Shown here: piece after piece, positions 38,901 to 53,600 of the stretch
Numbering within the stretch: position 1 is the stretch's first letter
Layout: each line of letters begins with the position of its first letter
DNA from: Synchiropus splendidus
Taxonomy: Eukaryota > Chordata > Actinopteri > Syngnathiformes > Callionymidae
Direction of reading: 5' to 3'
Assembly: GCF_027744825.2 (NCBI RefSeq)
Contig: NC_071343.1
Span: forward strand, 15,114,866 to 15,178,865
Length of the DNA: 64,000 bases
The notes under the pieces: generated by a model
Database searches by the model: none
What the model was told of the DNA's origin: nothing
The model's input: the letters and a program-made list of their open reading frames with translations, nothing else
Program-made: the position numbers and the translations under genes

Positions 38901-41872
38901 AATGAATTTGTAATCAATATGATGAGTTTTATATACCTCTTCAAGGAGGCAAAGAATAGAAAGACCTTGTGGAATGCAGCAACTATTCCGTCAGAAGGAC
39001 AACTGAAAAAAATGTAATTCGATGTGAGACGTTGCAGTTTTACATACTGCCCGCTTTCAGCAGGACTCCGAGACAGAGAGCACTGTACACTGATTCAGGT
39101 GGCAGACGAGCGCTGCACCCGACTCCAAAACGGCGACAAATCCGGTCATTTCTGTCTCCGCGTAAACGACGCCTGAGAAAGGCTGGTCATCTATTAAGTA
39201 TTATTTCTTGCCCAATTCGCTTGCTAAATGTCACGCTTGGACCGGCAGGTGTCGCTAAGCGCTATCTGTGCCAACAGCCTGCTACTGAGGAACCAGCGGT
39301 CTTACTTTCATGAGCCTGGAAAACTCTCAGTGCTCCGTCAAGTGCTGGCCCTTTAAATGGCGAATTTAATTTTAAGGCGCTTCCCTGCACAGGATTTTCC
39401 CGTGCATGAGATGCAGGATGCAAACTTTACATGACAGATTGAAAGAACCTCTATAGCAGTTTCGCTGCTCCCAAGGGAGCAGAGCAGCAAGTTGGGAGGA
39501 GCAGATGCATCACAACCAGCGGGGCTTCATCAGAGCACCGGCGGTCACATGTAATCGGTTGTTGCGTGATCAGCATCTCCGATCAAGCTGATATCGGCCA
39601 ATCACGATCGGTGGCCAATCAATCGGATCATCCCTACATATGATTTTATTGAAGTGACGCTGATGTTTGCTTACTTAAAGTGAAATGTTGGCATTGTTTT
39701 GGTGTTTTTAGAAAGGGGGAAGTGATGCATCTTCTGTCATGTATATTCCTGTAGAATTGCTTTTTAGTTTTAAAGAAAGACAAAAAGATTTTGCCCTTCC
39801 GAATGAAAAGGTAAACAAAGATTTGTGAATGATGATGATCCACTTCCATTTTGAATGTTCTTTAATGAGAGAGTGAAAGGCTGCTACAAATCTCCAAGAG
39901 AAGGGATTATATGCCTGGAATACTCTTTTTGGTTTATTATAATAACAGACGCAGAACCCAGTTCCTGGTGGATAACTTAACTTTCTAATCTGTGCTGTGG
40001 TTGCCAGAATATGGGCAGATTTTTGAGTGATCGTTCTTCAAGATCTAATGCCTCTGTGCTTGCTTTTAGGCGTAGATCCTTCTCTGCAAATCGACAATCG
40101 GATTCAAGTTTCATCCCAGGCCGGCCTTCCTGTTCCAAAAAACAACAAATCTCGGGCTGCCAATACCAGGGATGAACGTTTCAGATCTGGTAAGCGTGAG
40201 CTGCACGGGATTTCTAGAATCTCATTTGTTTTTAACGTTTGTTTGAACTGTGTTGTTCTGTTTCCCAAGATTTGCACACAGAAGCTGTCCAGGCAGCACT
40301 GGCGAAGTACAAAGAGAGGAAGATGCCCATGCCATCAAAGAGAAGATCTGTGTTAGTTCAGTCCTCAGTGGAGGCATGCACCCCACCAGGTGAGGCTCAG
40401 GCTGATGCTCTTGACTTCCCGACATCCATCTGTCTGTTAGATGCCTTACATTTCATAGATAACCCCCCCCCAAAACTTAATTCACAGTTTAATATTTATT
40501 TTGTCAGTGCAGTAGCATAAACTGGCTTGTGATGCAGAAAACTTGGCCGCTGCAGGCTTCATTTTCTGGTGTGAAAATCAGATGATAGGGTGCCCTTAGA
40601 ACACCACGTCTTGTGTGAAGAAGCTGGACACCGCAGTGGTTCAAGTAAATTGGATTAGAAGCTCAGACATTGGGGTTTGGACATGAGAGGGAGGAGTTCT
40701 CATCATGTTAGTCTCTAGTGTAGCAGAAGGTGTTATGTTGCAGGCTGGTTATTAGTTCCTTCGTTTTCTTTTAAAATAATGGTATATATTCATGAGCAGT
40801 TACACAGAGTGTTTATGTGGACCCTGATGTTCTTCATCCAGATCTCCTGCAGTGGTAGGATAGGAAAAGATGAAGCACTATGGCAACAGTGGCAGGGTGA
40901 AAGACCTTGATGTTTTCAGCTTCCTTTATACATGAAAAAGAATTTTAAATGAGTAGTGACTTGAAGTTTGCTCTTCTGTTTGGTTTAGCTTTTTGTTTTT
41001 CTTCGGTGTTCGGTGTTTGCGTTGTTCTCGTCTGTCCACATTTCACCGCTCTGTCTCTTGTTAAGTGGTGTAAAATCACAAAGACAGCCGGAGCATCATC
41101 AAACAAAATAATAAATGCATGAGAAGTCCCAGGAGTTTCCTGCTTGTAATAATCAACCCTCCTCCAGCCTTCCTCTGACAGCCTCCAAGGCCATGAGAAT
41201 GCTTCAGTGAGTTTGTGAATGTTATCTCTGACTACAAACTGTGAGTGATTAGTTGGAAGATAAAGCACATGAATGCTTATTAGTTTACACAGCATCTGAG
41301 ATGATGTCATGCGATACCCCTGTAGACTCTGTAGACATGCTGGGTTCACATTGTCAACTGAGGTTTTATTTGGGTACAAGTGACTTTCTTCAAAAACGGT
41401 GCCATTTCCTCATTGATAGAACTTCATTCATAAAAATAAATAAAGAGTAAACTCTTTATAAACACATTTACGTGACTCATGTCTAGTATTTACCTCCCTC
41501 AGGTGTCATTTTTTTGCCACCCCTTAACAGATAAGATCCACTCTATTTGAGACATAATGCATGCATTTATTTCAAAACGTGTTTTTCTGACTAAAGAATG
41601 TTCTTTATTTGGTATTAGAAATTAAAGATTAAGTTTCCTTCATTTAACATTGCAGTACAAAAAAAAAAAAACAATCTCATTATTTGTTTTGGTGTGATAC
41701 GCTCTGTTTGTATCCAAAATGGAAATTTATATGTCAACACAAAATAATAACAAGAAAGACCATATCTTCTCTGCATTCCGTACTGAATGCAATATTATTC
41801 ATTATTATTTGCTTGTTTGGGAATGATAATAATATCTAATAATAATGTTGATGATAATAATAGTATGATATA

Positions 41873-41904
<32 letters not shown>

Positions 41905-44608
41905 TATGATCTGTTCTCGCTGCTGTGGTCATGCATAAATGTGAATTTTGCATTAAAAATATACATTCATTAATAATATAGGTATAATTTTAATATGGAA
42001 AATTTGCTTAGAAAATGATGAATTATGTGCTACTACAGTATGTTATGCTAATTCGATGAGGGAAAAGTGTGGGATTTATGTTTACTGAAACACTCATGTT
42101 ATTCACAACACTTCAATTAACATTTTTTTTTTTAATGTGTGTCCTTTAGATGTGTGGTCATATCTATGTTTGAAAGTTGCTGAGCTTTCTAAAAACTGAA
42201 CCACTCATGACAAAAGCCTACCTCTTGTCTCTCTCACTGACCACCCTATGTGTTGACCTGTCAAACACAGACACCTCCTCTGCCTCAGAAGACGAAGGCT
42301 CGCTACGCCGCCAGGGACGTCTGGCCACCTCCACGCCTTACCAGGGCCACAGCCACCCCGCTGTGGAGCACTGGTTTAATCGTGTCATCCAGGGCTCGTC
42401 CACCTCATCGTCCGCATCATCCACCTCATCTCACCCAGGCGGAAGATCAGTCACCAACAGCACTGCCCACGCTGTTCTCAACGCCAACGCTGCGGCCACT
42501 GCGCTTGCCGACCTCATGGCGCACACACACATAGGTCAGTGTTGCACACATACAATCACCACAACCTTTAAACCACAGGCAGGGATAGTTCATTGCAGTA
42601 AACAATGCTTTTCAAGATACCTTACGAAGCTGAGAGGCGCAAGATGTTAAAGTTATCTTATAATTCAGTTTTAAATGAGCAGAATTTACTGCCAGGAATA
42701 CACTCTTCACAGATATACCTGTCAATTACTGCATTGGTTTCAAGGCGAATGAAGCTCAAGATGAATGTGTTCCTGCATCATTGCATAACTTCTTCCTTCA
42801 AATGCAAACAACAACATCAAGTTCAAAAGACGAGACTCATGATTCCAGAAATGCAAATCTTCTGCCGCACCTTTTATTCTACTCTTGATTTCAAGATGCA
42901 CGATGCAATGAATTGCATTGAAATTTGGAATTTCATGCCAAAATTTGATTTAAACTCATACAATAGACAATTTAGTGAGAAAACTTCATTAATATATTGC
43001 ATTAGTTTTCCTTCTCTTCAATTTAGCGAGACTTTTTTTGTCCATTTTTAACATTCATTTTTTATTTTATTACCATGTCCATCATTTTCTGAAATCATTA
43101 AGTGACTTCCACAATCTGTAGACTGAAAATAATCCTTATTTTGTACTCTGAGATTGTTATTGTAAATAGTGGCTTGTTGACTAATTAGTGGCTCAGTCAC
43201 TGAGTATTATTCTGTATTTTTGGAGCGTTAATGGTCATAAATGCTGTGTACTTCCAGTCTTGTAACAAGCAGCCGCACCAGACGTCTACTGACTAAGCGA
43301 CCGGTCATTAAAATTCTATTCACACACTGTTCTTTCAGTACAAATCCCCCGAAAACTTTGCTTTTTAAGCCCTTTATCCAAGTCTGTGCAAAACATCACA
43401 GAGTTGTGAGACAGATTTTTGTCTCCAATAAGCTGATTTCAGCAGAAGTTTGCCGTGATATTTAATTCAATCTCAGACAGCCGTGACAACTGGCGAGCTG
43501 ATATATTTCATTTATTGTGAGAGAGATTCGGCAAAGCCTCACGTGGCTGCGGCATATTCTGATTTCTCGTCTGCTGTCTCACTCACTGTTTCTGATATCA
43601 GTGTTTTAAACTAGTTATGTTATGCTGGTTGAAGAAGACAGTTATAATTTCTCTGCCCTTGTGCTGTCAGAATAAAGCAGAAGCATGTTTCAATAAATAG
43701 TATAAATAAGGAGGTAAGAACCTGGCCTGATTAAGGTGCTGTTTTTTCAACATATGTAGCTCTCTGATAAAGTCCTGTTTCCCTGCCCGAAACACCCCCT
43801 CCGAGCCTCCTCCTCTATTAATATGTGCTTACAACAAGTACAACAGTTTCTTTTTGCGGTAATCAGTTCTGGGATTTGACCTTTTAACCCCCAACACCCA
43901 CCCACCACAGATAACCACACAGCTCCCCCCGATGTGACAGGGCTATCGGAGCGCTCCTCCCTCCACACCGAGCAGCCTCAGGTTGCCTCAGTGCGAGGCG
44001 TCTCCCGTGTCCACAATCACCACACCAGCATCATGGAGACAGCAGATGGTGAGTCCCACACCCACTGAAGCACAGATACCTTACGTCTTCCTTTCTTCCC
44101 TGCTGTCTGTCCCTCTGTCTTCCCCAGTCAGGCAGCCTGTCGCTCTGGCACAGTCGTCGGCCTGACCCTGTTGTGTTGCTATGGTAACATTGAACCTCGA
44201 TCAGCAGAAATAAGTGTCAGGAGGAAAAGAAAAAGCAATGTACAATGAAATAGCATTACATTAGGACCTCTGTCCGATCACACATGTGATGCATCATGTG
44301 GTCCTGAACCCATTACTGTAAAGATCTTCCTGTTAGTAGCAAGAACGACTGCTCAATTCTTTTTCCAAGGCCAAGGTTGTTGATAGACCTGAAGAGCTAG
44401 TTTTGTAGTGGCCAGATGAGCTTTGGCCTAAATGTCCCTCTCCAGTTTACCAGTGAAGCGCAAAAGAACGTGATCGATGCTACTTCCTGGTTCTGTGCGT
44501 GCAGTTGCTCAGGTGTTCTTCCATCCAAAGTAGTGTCAACCTGTTCGCCAATATTAGCCACTGTGTGGACGACACAGGGAATTCTGTTGGTGTGTGTATA
44601 TATATACA

Positions 44609-44655
<47 letters not shown>

Positions 44656-47600
44656 GTTTGAGCACTAATCATGCAATCATTCATCATCATTATTCATTGA
44701 ACGCACCTCTTTCTTTTGAGAACTTTTATATTTATTGGCAGCAGCTAGATAAGTAGTATCTAATCTAATCTAATCTAATCTAATGACGGAAGAAAAAAAA
44801 AAAGATTTCAATTCTCGTATAATGAGTGTCACCTCTCGATTGCTTCGCCACTTATTTATGTGTGTTGTGGAAAAAAAATGCAGTGAAATTTTCAAAACAG
44901 AAGCTTGGAAAGTTGAGCAGCAAACAACAAGCAGCCCAGGATTAGATGTGAAGAACATGAGTCATCATGTTTATTTATAAATGCTCAAAAGCAGTCATGT
45001 TGTGTTGCTCAACATATTCTACATTTCTCCCTATTTTCGTCATATTCAAAATGAACATTTTTTCTTCCTGTATTCTCTGTGCAACCACCTTTCCCTGTAC
45101 CTGTATTTATGGCTGGTTAATTTTATTTATTGTTTCTTTGATTCATATTTAAGTGACACATTTGGGCTGCTCGTCGTCTGCTGAGTTCAGAAAGCTGCCT
45201 CACCTCTCTGGTGCTGAGTTTAACAACAAGGTTCTCTTAATTGCCCTGTGGGGAATTGACAACCTTGTCACGTGTGGCATCGGCACGTTGGGGCACGTGA
45301 TGGCACTGACTTGAATGTTCTGGTTCTGTCCCACAAAACCATAGCACTTGTGTTATTGTTTCCGCTCTGGTCCACTGCTGATCACAACTTCTCATGCCAC
45401 TTTAAAGACACCTATTGATCAAGACTCCTAGAGGATGTCTGGCATACAGTCAACAATGCTCAGTCGTTGCAACGGCCAGAATTAAAAGAAAAAAAAAAAA
45501 AAGAGTCAAATATAAGTGACACAAGTCTGAGATGCTAGATGCTGGGAAACCTTTTTGTTTTCTTACCTGCAGAGATTGTCAACGTTGGTCACAATCACTC
45601 TAATATATCTGTGCTTTATGAATGTAGCTTCCAAATAACTCTCTCTTTGATCTTCTTCAGTGAGTTTGACATTTAGAGTGGTTAGCATTCACATTCGTGG
45701 ATGTTTTATTTTCTTCTTTTAATGGACGTCATGTATAAAAGTCAGATTGTTATTCCACATTTATGAAATTAAAATAGTGAAAATTAGAGACAGCGCTTTC
45801 ACCACTTTCTATCTGGCTCTGGCAACTCTGCCTTAGCTGATTCCCAAACATCTTCCTACATGAACTTCTGACAGGTATGTTAGATGTGTTAGGTGTTGAA
45901 AGAGTGGACCGATGGTCAAATGAGGCTAGTTACCTTGCAAAACTAGACATGTGATCATTTCGAAATGTTTCAATTTAATGGCCAAAAAATATTCTTCACT
46001 CTTAAAATGTATTATTTTTACACTCCTTAATTGAACGTTGCTATTTGGATTTTGAAGTAGAACTGTTTTAGAACTTCGTCCTATCGTTTTTTTAATTATA
46101 ATTTGCTTTGTTTTTCCTCAGCGAATTTTATGTTGATATTTTTGTACATACTTCTAACATATAATGCCAATTTACCAACAATTGAAGTAAAAAAGGATCA
46201 CAAGTATTTATATATGTTATTTTTGTTAACGTCACAGCATTATTACAGTTCTTAATGTCCTTATGTTCATCACTTCAAACTTCAATTGAAAAAATGAATT
46301 ATTAGTGCGCAATAGAAAGAGCTACATCTTGCTCTTATTAGATCAAGTGTATTCTTGTGTGGTTTTAATGGTGATCTAGCACTTAGACAGGTTCTGTTTG
46401 CGTTGACTGACTCATGCCAAGTGTGCTTCTTTTTCCTTCCATTGTGTCACATGTGAATCCGAACTGCCAACAATGATGAAATTCACTAAAATGCAATAAG
46501 AAAATCCTTAATTTGAAAGCTGTGGCATTCAGTGGCTACGTGGGCGTGTGAAGATAGCGTTTGTGTGCTCCAGTATGGGATATATGATGACAAATTTAGG
46601 TCAGGTATTTTTCATCTCAGAAGCAATAATAATTTCTCTACTATTTTCCTGGCTCCTAGTTTAACATAAATCAACTTGATAACAATATTTATTTTTGAGA
46701 GCTGGATTATCTCTCTCTCTATCTCTCAATCTACCTAAACACAAAAAATGTGTTCGTGTGTTTCTTCTTCAGGGGTTGAGTGGAGAAAAGAAGGATCCCT
46801 CAATTTAACGGATGGTATTTATAACTGTTCTTCATCTCTGTGACAGTGTGATGTTTGTGCTGCCTGTGCCTTTATGCTTTCCAGTTGTCAGTTCAAGCAG
46901 TGCCATGTGTTTTTTAATTTTAAAAAGTGCGTGCATTTTGCATATTTGACTCAGTAGACGCCTTTGTGTTTGCTTTGTTGATCACTGTGGTGTTTGCTTT
47001 CATGGCATAAATAACTCATATATGAGAATTATGAGTGGAACTAAGATATATAGGCTGAGGTGGGAAATACACACAAGTCAATACCCAAATTTAAAAGTAG
47101 GTTCCTGTACCATAAATATTATAATATCTCACACTGTCAATGACGTTCCCTGATGTCCGACTCCAAAGTGAAAGAGGATCAGGACTCTCATTGAATCTTA
47201 TCTGTGCCAGGGGCTTTCTAATTGGTCCATGAGGGGCTGTGCTGACCCCTCAACCATCACGCCTCTTCTCTCTGTCTATACTTGACAAGACAAAGTCTGT
47301 CTGAGCCAGATTTATCATAGAAAGACACATCAGGCGTGTTTTCTGCAGCTGTGGCCTTACTCTCCTGTGGCTGTCTGGAGAGTCTGACAAAGCCATTCCT
47401 AAAATAAAACCATGAAGAAGTGATCTCAGATTCTATTATTTGTTTTTTTTTTCCTCCAATATACCCCCTTCTTTTGAGGTCATCAAGAGTGGAGGAGTAA
47501 GCTATTTCAACCTGTTTACTTTGCTTATGCAGAATTTTCATTCCAGTAGTTAATGTTACTTCTGGAACTTTTATGTACTCCAAACCAAACCAAACAAACA

Positions 47601-50600
47601 GCCTGCCTCACCTGCATTCACATTAGCATTTTACCATATGTTTTTAAAAGGTGCAAAGCTCAGACGTAGCCCAAGTATTTTGTCTTCAAAATATACCAAA
47701 CAATGATTTCATTTATTTCCTGCCAGCCCGTGTCATAGTAATGATGAAAATAAAAGAAATGAAATAAATTTTAAATTCCAGGTGATTGAATTGGAATTGA
47801 AAAAAAACAGCAAATAGCAGGGGAAAACAGAACACACCAATGGTCATTGGAATAAAGTGGCAAGGGCTATGCCCCTAGTAGGATCTTCTTAACTCTGGAG
47901 GCACACCCCAATTTACCAGAGAATTGGAAAATTGGAGGGGTATGTGAAGAAGGCTGGGTGTAGGAGGACAGTTGACGTGATGGGTGAAGAATGTTGGAGA
48001 TGAAATACCAAGTGGAAGGAAGAGAGGACGGCAACCAATGGATTTGTGGATGCAGTAAATGGCATTGAGAGGATAGACGCGACTCTGGTGAATGCCCCAC
48101 AGAGGTGAACGTAGGCAACCCCTGATGGATTATGCCTGAAGAAGAAGAAGATCAGTGGGATATTGTCAGTGGACAGCAAGGTGTATTGAACAAAACCATC
48201 CTCTGTAGATGCCTCTTCATCTTTATTTTGTTTTATTTTTCTTTAATGCAGGAATCTATTAACTCATACTTACTAACGTCTAAAATTGACTTCACAAAAG
48301 CCAAGGAGAAGAAAAGACATTCCATATTTTAACCTCTGCGGAATCACTGCTGCTGAATCATGTCCGGGGCAGAAAACCTCAATTTGTGTCATCCAGTGGA
48401 CGCAGTGATTTGTTTAGCGTGTAAATTACAGCTGTGATTTTACCGGAATTGCTGCGTGGAGCACAGACCCGTCACCTTCAGGCGCTCCCCTGATGACCCT
48501 TAGATCTACTTATTTGCAGTTCTGTCTTGCCCTAAGTGACAGCTGGATGTTTTCTACGTCTTATTAAAGCACTGATCGGACCTTTTATCATCTTTTCCTC
48601 TGCTGCCCCCCCCCCTCCTGCTCACACTCCTACCTCAATCAATCCATTTCTTTTTCCCGCTTTATCCCTCTTTACCGCTGTGTTGTCTCCTAACGTACCC
48701 CTTCTCGTATTTATGTCTCCACCCTTTACCCCGGTTTTCTTCATTCTGCAGGTGTTCCTGTCAACAGCCGAGTCTCCTCCAAAATCCAGCAGCTGCTCAA
48801 CACACTGAAAAGACCAAAGCGACCTCCTTTGAGAGAGTTCTTTGTTGATGACTTCGAGGAGCTTTTAGATGGTGAGCTTGGCAAACTTAACCGCAACAGA
48901 CGACATCATGCTTTCTTAAAGTTAACGTATGAAATATCATCAACTCATAGCTGCATTTGACGTCATCAACCCTCAAAACGTACAATTCCTCCATCATTTC
49001 CCCTTCGTTTTTCAATGACTGGTCGGGAAGTATCCGACGGTTGTGTTGCAGAGAGAGGGGGAGAGCAAACACACACACACACACCCACATGCAAACATTA
49101 TGGACCAGCCCTTCGAAGCCATTTCCTCAATTTCCATCCAGCCCATCGTTGATTTTGGGTGGTACTATACCAGGCTGAGTAAACACTACCAATGAAAGAG
49201 CAGAGGGGGTGTTCATTTGTTTTAACACATCACAATGTAATTTTAGAAGCTTCGTGCTTTTGCAGGAAGATTGTGGTGGCCAGCACAAACTGGGTTGAAA
49301 TATAAACTGGACGACCACTTGTTCTATGGTCTGCTGGGTGGGACACCATGGAGAGAGGAATTGAAAGAATTAAAGTATGAGTGTGTTTGAAAGGCAACAC
49401 AGGAGTCACAGGGAAATAGACGTGCATCTCTGTGGCTACTGTGGAAAACAATCACAATTGTTAGGGCTCCCCAGGTGTCGGTTGAGAGCATACGTGTCCT
49501 CCTTTACCAAACACTGCATTTTTAGAGCTTGAGCACATCCTTTAAGAATGTTTGACTTTCGTACATTAAACAGAAGAGAAGAAGTTGTCATTGCCAAAGC
49601 ATCAGCATTTTTGTGATGGTTCTGTTTTCAATGAATCTGTTGTAAACTAATTCAAGTAATAGAAAAACATATCTGTGTTCAGTCCAACACCCAGATCCCA
49701 ACCAGCCAAAACCAGAGGGCCAACAAATGAGTCCTTTGGAAGGGGAGCCTCTCGGGGTGGGCACGAACTGGCCTCCCTCTCTGACAGCAGCCTTACAACG
49801 GTGGGGCACCACCCAGCCCAAGAGTCCCTGCCTGACAGCGCTTGACAATGCTGGCAAGCCTGTTTACACCCTCACTTACGGTAACAATCCTTGTTTTTAT
49901 TTCTATTTAAAATAGTTTAACTGAATTACCCTGTGTGTTTATGAGTGTAATCATATTGGCAGGAAAACTGTGGACTCGCAGTCAAAAACTAGCCTACACG
50001 CTTCTAAATAAGTTGAGCACCCGAAATGAGCCGCTACTTGTGCCAGGAGACAGAGTGAGTTCAGTGATTTAGTTGAGCGTATTGCTTTACTTTTTTGCGT
50101 TTGACTCAGCTCCAGCTCATTGTAGTGTGTATTCTACCTCTAGGTTGCGCTTGTGTTCCCCAACAATGACCCAGTAATGTATATGGTGGCCTTCTATGGA
50201 TGCCTCTTGGCTGAGCTGGTGCCTGTCCCCATCGAAGTGCCACTCACCAGGAAGGTAAGAGACCAGCGTTTGCAGCTCAATATATGAGTTGGAGTGACCC
50301 ATGCTGGACCCCGCACAGCTAGTTCAGAGTAATCGTGTGGGAATTTTGTCTATATAAACACCTTTCAGAATGCTGTTAGTAAGTCTATACATATGAGTTC
50401 TGAAAAGTGTTTTAAAGGTAAACAGTTCTAAAAAATCACAACACTTTGCATTAATTTTTGAGTCACGTCAACTTCCTATGAAATAGAAAAAAGTCACATA
50501 TATTTTATATAATTATTTAAAGAGCGCACAGGGATTAGCTAGTTTCTGAGATACCTTTTTCAAGTTACTTTTTTTTTTTTTTTTTTAAGATTTTACCTCA

Positions 50601-53600
50601 ATACAAAATACCGACAAGTGACGTCAGTATGATGTCACAACAGAATGATGTTGCCAACTGAATAATAAATTATCAAGTAAAAAGAGTTATGGGGTTTAAA
50701 AGTCCACTATAAATTAATAAGTGGACAGAGAGCCAGTGCTGTGAAGTTAAACTGGGGTGTGATCAGTTGGAATCTGGCCCTGATGCATGGATTTTCATCC
50801 CCTATGTTGGGAGATCTCTATTATTTTGTCGCTAAGCAGTCACGTTTTCTTACAATGAGAGCACTACCTTATCGTCTGAGGTCTTCTCCTCTTGAGGAAG
50901 ACTGCTAGTGAGCACTGTTATGGGCGCTCAATGTGCTGAGTGAAGTGAAAGTCACCATTTGAAATAGATGCTAGATTAAATTAATTTCTTAATGTTCTAG
51001 TCAACTTCTCTTTTCTGAGAAAAATCGATGAGCAAATGGGATATGCGTTCTTCCACCGTTGCACTTCCAACTGTGTTCTGCTCTCACTGCTTTTATTATT
51101 TTCCTGTCAGTTCATATTAGTCAAATACTGTTGAGAAGAGCTCACGAAATTGTATTTCAAGGGTGAAATACACCGCACTTACTCCACATTCACTTCCACA
51201 CATTTTTCATTAAAGCCAGCTATTTCATCACATCACCTGGAGAGTCACTTTTGAATTATTTTTCCTCCGCTAGGATGCGGGGAGTCAACAGATTGGCTTC
51301 CTGTTGGGTAGCTGTGGGGTGACTTTGGCCCTGACCACCGATGCCTGTCAGAAAGGGCTGCCCAAAGCACAAACAGGAGAAGTTGCCACGTTCAAAGGTG
51401 CGGCTTGTTTTAATATGAGATCCTCTGCTTGATTTTGACCGCCTCTACATCTTGGGCAGGCTGGCCAAGGTTGCTCTGGTTCGTGACAGATGGCAAACAT
51501 GTGGTCAAGCCGCCGAAAGACTGGCATCCTCCGATCAGAGAAGCCAGCAATGACATAGCTTACATAGAAGTAAGTTCAGGTCTAAGCACTTCAAGAGGAT
51601 CTTTCTTGTTAAATACTCTGTGTTTGTTTTTACATCTAGTACAAGACCAGCAAGGAAGGAAGCACCATGGGGGTTACAGTGTGCCACTCCGCAATGCTGG
51701 CTCATTGTCACACCCTCACACAGGCCTGCGGCTACACTGAAGGTGAGCAGGACACACGACATGCATCCACGTGCTACCAAAACTCATTACATTACATAAT
51801 GATGATGGGTTTTAAGATGGACTGGAGGGCTGACTCATGAGAATCCTTGCTTGTTTACAGCTGAGACCATCACTAACGTCCTGGACTTCAAGAGGGAGGC
51901 TGGTTTATGGCATGGAGTTCTGACAGTGAGTGTTGATCTTGTATCATCCCACGTATGACTTTGATCTTCAAATCTGTCTCCACTGATATAGGGACATGTA
52001 GCTGTAGTGCCCCTTTGCTCCTTACCTGACACTTCTCTCCCTCTCAGAGCGTCATGAACAGGATGCATGTGATCAGCATTCCTTACTCTCTAATGAAAGT
52101 CAACCCACTGTCCTGGATACAGAAGGTTCACGCATATAAAGGTGGGGGTTCAGTTGTTGCGTTGTGTTTTGTGTCCCAGAACGCTGTCATTTGATTTTCT
52201 CATGTCCCACCGCACAGCAAGAGTAGCAGTGGTGAAGTCCAGAGACATGCACTGGTCACTTTTGGCACAAAGAGATCAGCGAGACCTCAGCCTGAGCTCA
52301 CTGCGGATGCTGATCGTAGCAGACGGAGCAAATCCATGTGAGTCATGTCTTTCTTTGTTGAGCTCCTATTGGTGAAGGACAGTGCAGTTTTTTTTGGTTT
52401 GATGAGTGGTTCTTTGTTGGTCCATCTCCTGGCTGCAGGGTCAATATCTTCCTGTGATGCCTTCCTGAACGTGTTTCAAGCACGTGGACTGCGACCTGAG
52501 GTGATCTGCCCATGTGCTGGCTCCTCAGAAGCGCTCACTGTCGCCATCCGAAGGTGAATTCTAGTTACTACACACGCAATAGTTGTTTGTCCAACTAGTT
52601 TCTCTTAATAAATCATGATTGATTGGAAACAAAATCGTTGCACCTCTTGGTTATTAAAGGGAGGGCTTAAAAAACACACACTGATATCCATTTTTGGAGG
52701 CTCTCATGGGGGCTCTAAGTGCGCGTGTTTCCTACAGACCTCCAGAGATGGGCGTTCCTCCACCAGGCAAGGCGGTGCTGTCCATGGGAGGCCTGAGCCA
52801 TGGTGTGATCCGTGTAGACACTGAGGAGAAACTCTCTGTCCTGACCGTGCAGGATGTGGGGCAGGTCATGCCTGGCGGTGAGACAGCCTTGCATTGTAAC
52901 GGAGAATAATTGACTTTGTTGTAGCCAAAAATATTAACTCTGCCTCTCTCAGCTCTGGTCTGTGTGGTTCGGGTGGATGGGACTCCGTATCTCTGTCAAA
53001 CGGACGAGGTGGGAGAGATCTGCGTGAGCTCAGGATACACTGGTGTTGCCTATTACGGCCTCCCGGGGATGACCAAGAACACCTTTGAGGTGAATCTGAA
53101 AAGCTCTTAAATGGCTACTCTGACTGCTACAAACACATCCAGTGTTTAACCTTTAGTTAACTTGACTGTATTTGAGTCGTTTCTTGGATTAACACACCAT
53201 AACAGTTGAAAAGAAAACTCTTTCAGTCATCCATCTGACTGAGCACTGCATTTTGGATATTTATTTGTGTGATTTTGTCGTTTGTCCTGCAGACTGTGCC
53301 TGTAAACTTATCTGGAGTCCCAATCAGTGACAGACCCTTTACCAGGACTTCACTGCTGGGCTTTGTGGGGCCGGTAAGTTTGGTGCAATTCAACCTTATT
53401 GTGTTACGTTGCTCGTCTTTTCAGAGGGAGACACTGATCATTTGCAACTTTTGGGATAGCATCCCAGCTAATGCAAATTTTGTTGAAGTCTATTTTCGAC
53501 CTCTGAAGCGTTTTTCAACATACAAATCATTGTTCAAAGCTTCACAATATTTCTCTCCCTGTGTTTCCTCGCAGGACAGCCTGGTGTTCATTGTGGGAAA

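Larger units (their letters stand above)
37303..40069 (+). other. dip2a: dip2a intron 2
   Basis: 2.77 kb without coding sequence. It contains a short GTCAAACTC-type repeat end at 37719-37800 and the hAT-like element at 38841-39636. Confidence 0.75.
44049..48751 (+). other. dip2a: dip2a intron 6
   Basis: 4.7 kb. Holds a TA repeat (44597-44653), an ATCTA repeat (44758-44783) and a probable LINE 3' end (47870-48150). The 108-codon minus-strand frame at 47583-47257 starts with TTG and has no recognised relative. A pyrimidine-rich stretch precedes the exon 7 acceptor. Confidence 0.7.

Noticed and set aside
40945..41379. 144-codon minus-strand frame in dip2a intron 4
   Set aside because: Starts at TTG, mixed composition, no recognised relative.
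42605..43051. 148-codon ATG-started frame in dip2a intron 5
   Set aside because: AT-driven composition, no homology recognised, no promoter or poly(A) context; probably chance.
47257..47583. 108-codon minus-strand frame in dip2a intron 6
   Set aside because: Plausible-looking composition but a TTG start and no known relative; kept only as a low-probability exon candidate.
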